From Mucor racemosus (Eukaryota > Mucoromycota > Mucoromycetes > Mucorales > Mucoraceae), in NCBI GenBank assembly GCA_027405735.1, contig JAPEHQ010000017.1:1061501-1125500 (forward strand): a stretch of DNA of 64,000 bases, read 5' to 3'. Position numbers and translations under genes: made by a program. This document shows positions 60,243-64,000 of the stretch, piece after piece; positions within the stretch are counted from its first letter, which is position 1, and every line of letters starts with the position of its first letter. Below the pieces are notes generated by a model. That model worked only from the letters and a program-made list of their open reading frames with translations, was not told where the DNA came from and made no database searches.

Positions 60243-61557
60243 TGTATATAATATATATATGTATATAGTATATAAATGATACCAATAAAATATCCACTTT
60301 TTCTTATTATAAATTATGCATTGCTATTGCCACATTTTGTCCATAAACAGCTGATTTTTTTTATATGTATATTTTTATTTGTAACAAAAACAGACCCTTT
60401 ATTAACTAATAGAATTTTCTTTTCTCTTATTAATCATTTTCCCGTTAACGGGGAATCTAGATAGAATAACATTTATATAAACAAAGACCAAATTAAGGTT
60501 TTTCATGTTGTTCCATTACATTATCGAATATTTAAAATAGAGAATGCTTCTGTGTGAAAGAAACTAGATGATGGAGAAAGATAAGGGTATGTTTCACACA
60601 TTAAAGAATTTTAACTTTTCATGCAAACTTGCTATTTGTTAAATTTCATGAACTTATGAAACAAATATGCTTGTTGATCATGTATCCTTTTTTTGTTTTG
60701 CAAAATTAGACGACAAGTAATCAACTTTTTCCTTATCTGATAGTTTTATAGTGAGAGGGACAGGGGCGAGATCCCATTACTGTGCGTGAAATAAATTTAA
60801 ACGGCGACTGGGCGTATTGATATTTCTCACACACCTTAAAAAATGTAGATTTGAGATTTAGTTGAATAATAGAGATATGGGTAAGGAAAAGAAGAAAGAA
60901 AGAAAAGAGAAAATGTATGTAACATGTAATATGATGGGTTTATATAGTTTTTCGATTTTTAAATTTGACATTTGCATGTGAAAATAAGTCAAACATGCTG
61001 TAAAAAAAAAAATAAAAAATAAAAAAACTACTGCACAACCTCATCACACACAGGCTCAACTTTCTTAATATTCACTTTACAATCAAACCATCCGAGCAAA
61101 ATCTATAAAAGACGTCAATAACACGTATTTTCTATAAATAAATAATGATTGTGGATTGAAACACGTTTGCAATCAGTTTTAGAAAGAGGCTTTTTCAAAA
61201 ATAATTGTAAAATTTGGTACAACATTGCGAACAGACCAACAAATAGTCCTAATGTCTATTTTGACAAAATGGGCTTTATCTTGCAAGAGATCAATATTAA
61301 ATCAAGTTTCCCACACTTGATATGATTTAATGTGTATATAAGAAGAGAAAATCAATTAAATATTCTCTTTTTTTTTCTTGTTGTAATCTCGTTCAGACAA
61401 AGCAGTAAAAAGCGGGTAAAATCTCTCAAAAGTATATTGCATTCTCTAACAAGCTGTCGTGACCCGTTTATTTTATAAACACAACATAATAATTTTAATC
61501 TCTCTTTTATTTCTTTGGTTTTCTTTCTTACATTTCGGCCCTTAATCCTTATCAGAT
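60243..61557. other. Long 5' region of the SPT23/MGA2-like gene
   Basis: No gene supported. Short frames (62 codons at 60276-60464) have no content. There are A- and T-rich tracts and a TATATATATGTATATAG stretch just after the cyclin stop. Regulators of this type often have long leaders, but no conserved uORF was identified. Confidence 0.45.
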
Positions 61558-63618
61558 ATGTCTTGCTACTCGACAATGGATAACTCCAAACGACCCTGTT
61601 CACCAATAAGAAAACTTAGCCAAGCCGATTTAGAAGATTTACTTGACCCTCAAATGAACTTTCTACCTTTGTTTCAAGATTTGAATCCCGGATTTGAGTC
61701 ATTATATTCACCCTATTCACCAAATCAAGACTCTTCATCAACAACAGACACAAGCTCACCACCAAATTCACATTATGAAGACATAACAATTAGTGTAAAT
61801 TTTAATTTGCAAAAAAAAAAAAAAAAAAGGATTTATCCCTTAAAATTATATCTCTTTAGGCAGAAAATGCAGCAGCACCTGATGATTTTCTTTTAAACTA
61901 TTTATCATACAATAATGAAATGTAACATAGCTTTTTTTGTTTTTTTGTTGTCATGATTATCAAAATGCTTAACATTTTTATTCTCGTTTTAGTGTAACTA
62001 ACACCATGCTTTCTTCCATGCAAAGGTAAAAACAAAACAAATAAATGAGTGCACATTTTGGTAACTCAACAATCTGGATAGTAATCATCTGCAGATTCGA
62101 ATTCTCGGCGTACCAAATACGGGAGCCAAATCTCGTGTTGAAACTCAAATCAAGCTTTGTATCCAACTAATGACAGGAAACGAAAAAAAGGTACAAGATT
62201 GGTCTTATATTCGTCTTAGTGAATCCATGTTGGCAAGATCAAGACTACGTAAAAACCAACAACAACAGCAGCAGCAACAACAGAAATCATTGGATGGTTC
62301 TGTAGCAACTATGGTATCAGACGAATCCAAAGTGTTGCGTTTAGAGGCTCAAGTAGTTTGTGCAAGTAACACAGATCAACCGATTCGGATGTGTGTTGGC
62401 TGCGTACGACGTGAGGTGAGTTTATTATATATATTTACAATTCCAATGTGTATTTAATCTTACATTATGAATATAGAGAAAAAGAGCCGAAAGGACAAAA
62501 GATGGCAAACAAAAATCCGAAATTTTACCTGACGATATTGAATCTGAAAGAGATCGCATTTTACTATTCAACTGTAGTCCAATGATTAATTTCTCTTCTG
62601 GAGATGCTATTTTACCCACTCGTATAACTTGTTATTGCCGCCATCATAATGAAAAGGTTGGCTTTAGGTAAATTTGCATTATAATGTAATAATCTATAAC
62701 CATTGCTGATTCCCTCCAATAGAATATGCTTCACCATGAAGAATAATAAAGATGAAATTATTGCAAATGGCATTTCCCCTCCAATTATGATAACAGATGA
62801 TCATAAAAGCTCAAAACAAAAAACAACCCGAAAGAGGTCAAGACAAGAAAACGACCAGATCAATATATCTCGTCCCGATACACCTGCTCCGTCTCGCAAA
62901 AATTCCATTTCAATTGATCCTCTTCAGCCAAATACAGATATAGCAGACGATATTATTGAATCCACTACACCTACAAGTTTAGAATTTATTAGTTCCAATA
63001 TAAGTGTTATGACTAATAGCAATAGCAGCAGTAGCAGTAATATTTTTTCAGATTTCTTTTCCCCACCTCCACTTGCATTAAGCACTGTTACACCAGTGGA
63101 ACAACAACATTCCCCATTAGAAGAAGAAATAGTCGAAGAAGCGTGGCCATTCAATCGTCGTCGAAGAACAACATTGGGTTACGCTTCTACCGATGGTCAT
63201 GCCATTACTTCCATTTTAGATGATTTAAATAACGTTGTAGTAGTTCCTCAATTAGAAAGACTGGTGCCTGCACAAGGTCCAACCTATGGTGGTGTTGAAG
63301 TGACCTTATTAGGTTCCGGATTCTACCGAGGCCTCACTTGCTTGTTCGGTGAACATGTTGCTACAACTGTTTATTGGAATACTAATACTATTGTTTGCAT
63401 CTTACCTCCTGCTGCTCATACAGGTCCTGTAGTAGTTTCTTTTAAAGAGCATCCATTGGTTTTGGAAGGTCAAGATGTAGCTATATTCACATATTATGAT
63501 GCTAGTGATCAAGCCTTATTAGAATTAGCTCTTCAAGTAGTTGGTCTTAAAATGACGGGTAAATTACATGATGCAAAGCATGTTGCAATGCGAATTGTTC
63601 AAGGTGGTGAACCAACTC

Positions 63619-63658
<40 letters not shown>

Positions 63659-64000
63659 GCAGCAACAACAGCAACAACAACAATTAGTTTTGGATGCTAT
63701 CGAACATGCAGATCAACCCGATTTGTCAATGGTTAATTCAAGTGGACAAACATTGCTTCATCTTTCAGTTTTACTTGATAATGAGTCTCTGGTTAAAGCT
63801 ATCATATCTTGTTATACACATCGCACCATAGAAGATAAACAAAAGCTATTGAATACCCAAGATAAGAACGAAATGACAGCTCTTCATTTTGCTTGTCAAA
63901 TGAAATCAATGGAAATTATCCGAATATTGTTACATGCGGGCGCAAACCCTACTTGTTTAGATACTAAATGGTTGAAATCATGTGGTAATGGGTCTCCAGA
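61558..64000 (+). CDS. Spt23/Mga2-like ER-tethered transcription factor (5' part, runs off the window)
   Basis: Exons at 61558-61794, 61860-61921, 61993-62025, 62082-62415, 62477-62667 and 62723 to the window end join in phase; two exons are very small (62 and 33 nt). The N-terminus starts MSCYSTMDNSKRPCSPI. Next is a DNA-binding-like region (LQIRILGVPNTGAKSRVETQ, VCVGC and KRAERTK, CYCRHHNEKVGFR, ICFTMKN), then a Ser/Pro-rich disordered part. An IPT/TIG domain follows at about residues 500-590 (LVPAQGPTYGGVEVTLLGSG), then a Q run of about 20, then ankyrin repeats (NSSGQTLLHLSVLLDNESLV; KNEMTALHFACQMKSMEIIR). In yeast, Spt23 and Mga2 are held in the ER/nuclear envelope by a C-terminal helix, released by Rsp5/proteasome processing, and activate OLE1. 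The expected membrane segment lies beyond 64000. Confidence 0.93.
63616..63682 (+). repeat. CAA/CAG polyglutamine microsatellite in the SPT23/MGA2-like gene
   Basis: About 22 CAA/CAG codons between the IPT/TIG domain and the ankyrin repeats. A shorter Q run lies at 62257-62284 in the same gene. Confidence 0.9.

Overview
The window looks like nuclear DNA of an early-diverging fungus, most likely a Mucoromycota (Mucorales-type) species. It is very AT-rich, its genes carry several short GT-AG introns (about 40-165 nt), and its conserved genes are typical fungal ones: an Ndt80/PhoG factor, Nca2, N-acetylglucosamine-phosphate mutase, an Hst3/4-type sirtuin, Yae1, an arrestin-like adaptor, Emc6, a Pho85-type cyclin and Spt23/Mga2. 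I did not try to name a species.

Layout. 1-19.8 kb is gene-poor. It holds one tRNA-Gly and a nested repeat complex: two inverted arms of about 2.7 kb (about 4.58-7.27 and 12.98-15.66 kb), a third partial arm copy, a direct repeat pair, solo LTRs with intact 5-bp target duplications, and a small fold-back element. 19.8-24.7 kb has an Ndt80-type transcription factor and an unrecognised multi-exon gene. 24.7-30.1 kb is again repeat-rich, with two solo LTRs; one of them sits inside the coding exon of an unidentified, now broken gene. 30.1-40.8 kb is a dense block: NCA2 and PCM1/AGM1 diverge from a 0.27-kb intergenic region, followed by a multi-membrane M28 metallopeptidase (ERMP1 type) and a sirtuin. 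42.5-46.2 kb holds a three-exon gene for a 1,162-residue TnpB/Fanzor-like protein with an apparently complete RuvC/zinc-ribbon core. 47.1-50.1 kb is a 5'-truncated LINE flanked by a perfect 15-bp target duplication and inserted into an older repeat that has two more copies in the window. 51.7-64 kb is gene-dense: YAE1, an LRR protein, a flavin-reductase-like protein, an arrestin-like protein, EMC6, a cyclin and the 5' part of an SPT23/MGA2 gene that runs off the end.

The housekeeping genes are not an operon and share no single pathway. Several act at membranes or the ER (EMC6, ERMP1-like, Spt23/Mga2, arrestin-like) or in mitochondria (Nca2, possibly the flavin-reductase-like protein). The most notable item is the Fanzor-like gene, a candidate eukaryotic RNA-guided nuclease whose catalytic glutamate appears to be in the rearranged position next to the zinc ribbon. 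The second is the large inverted-repeat complex, whose arms carry decayed pieces of what looks like a host beta-propeller gene.
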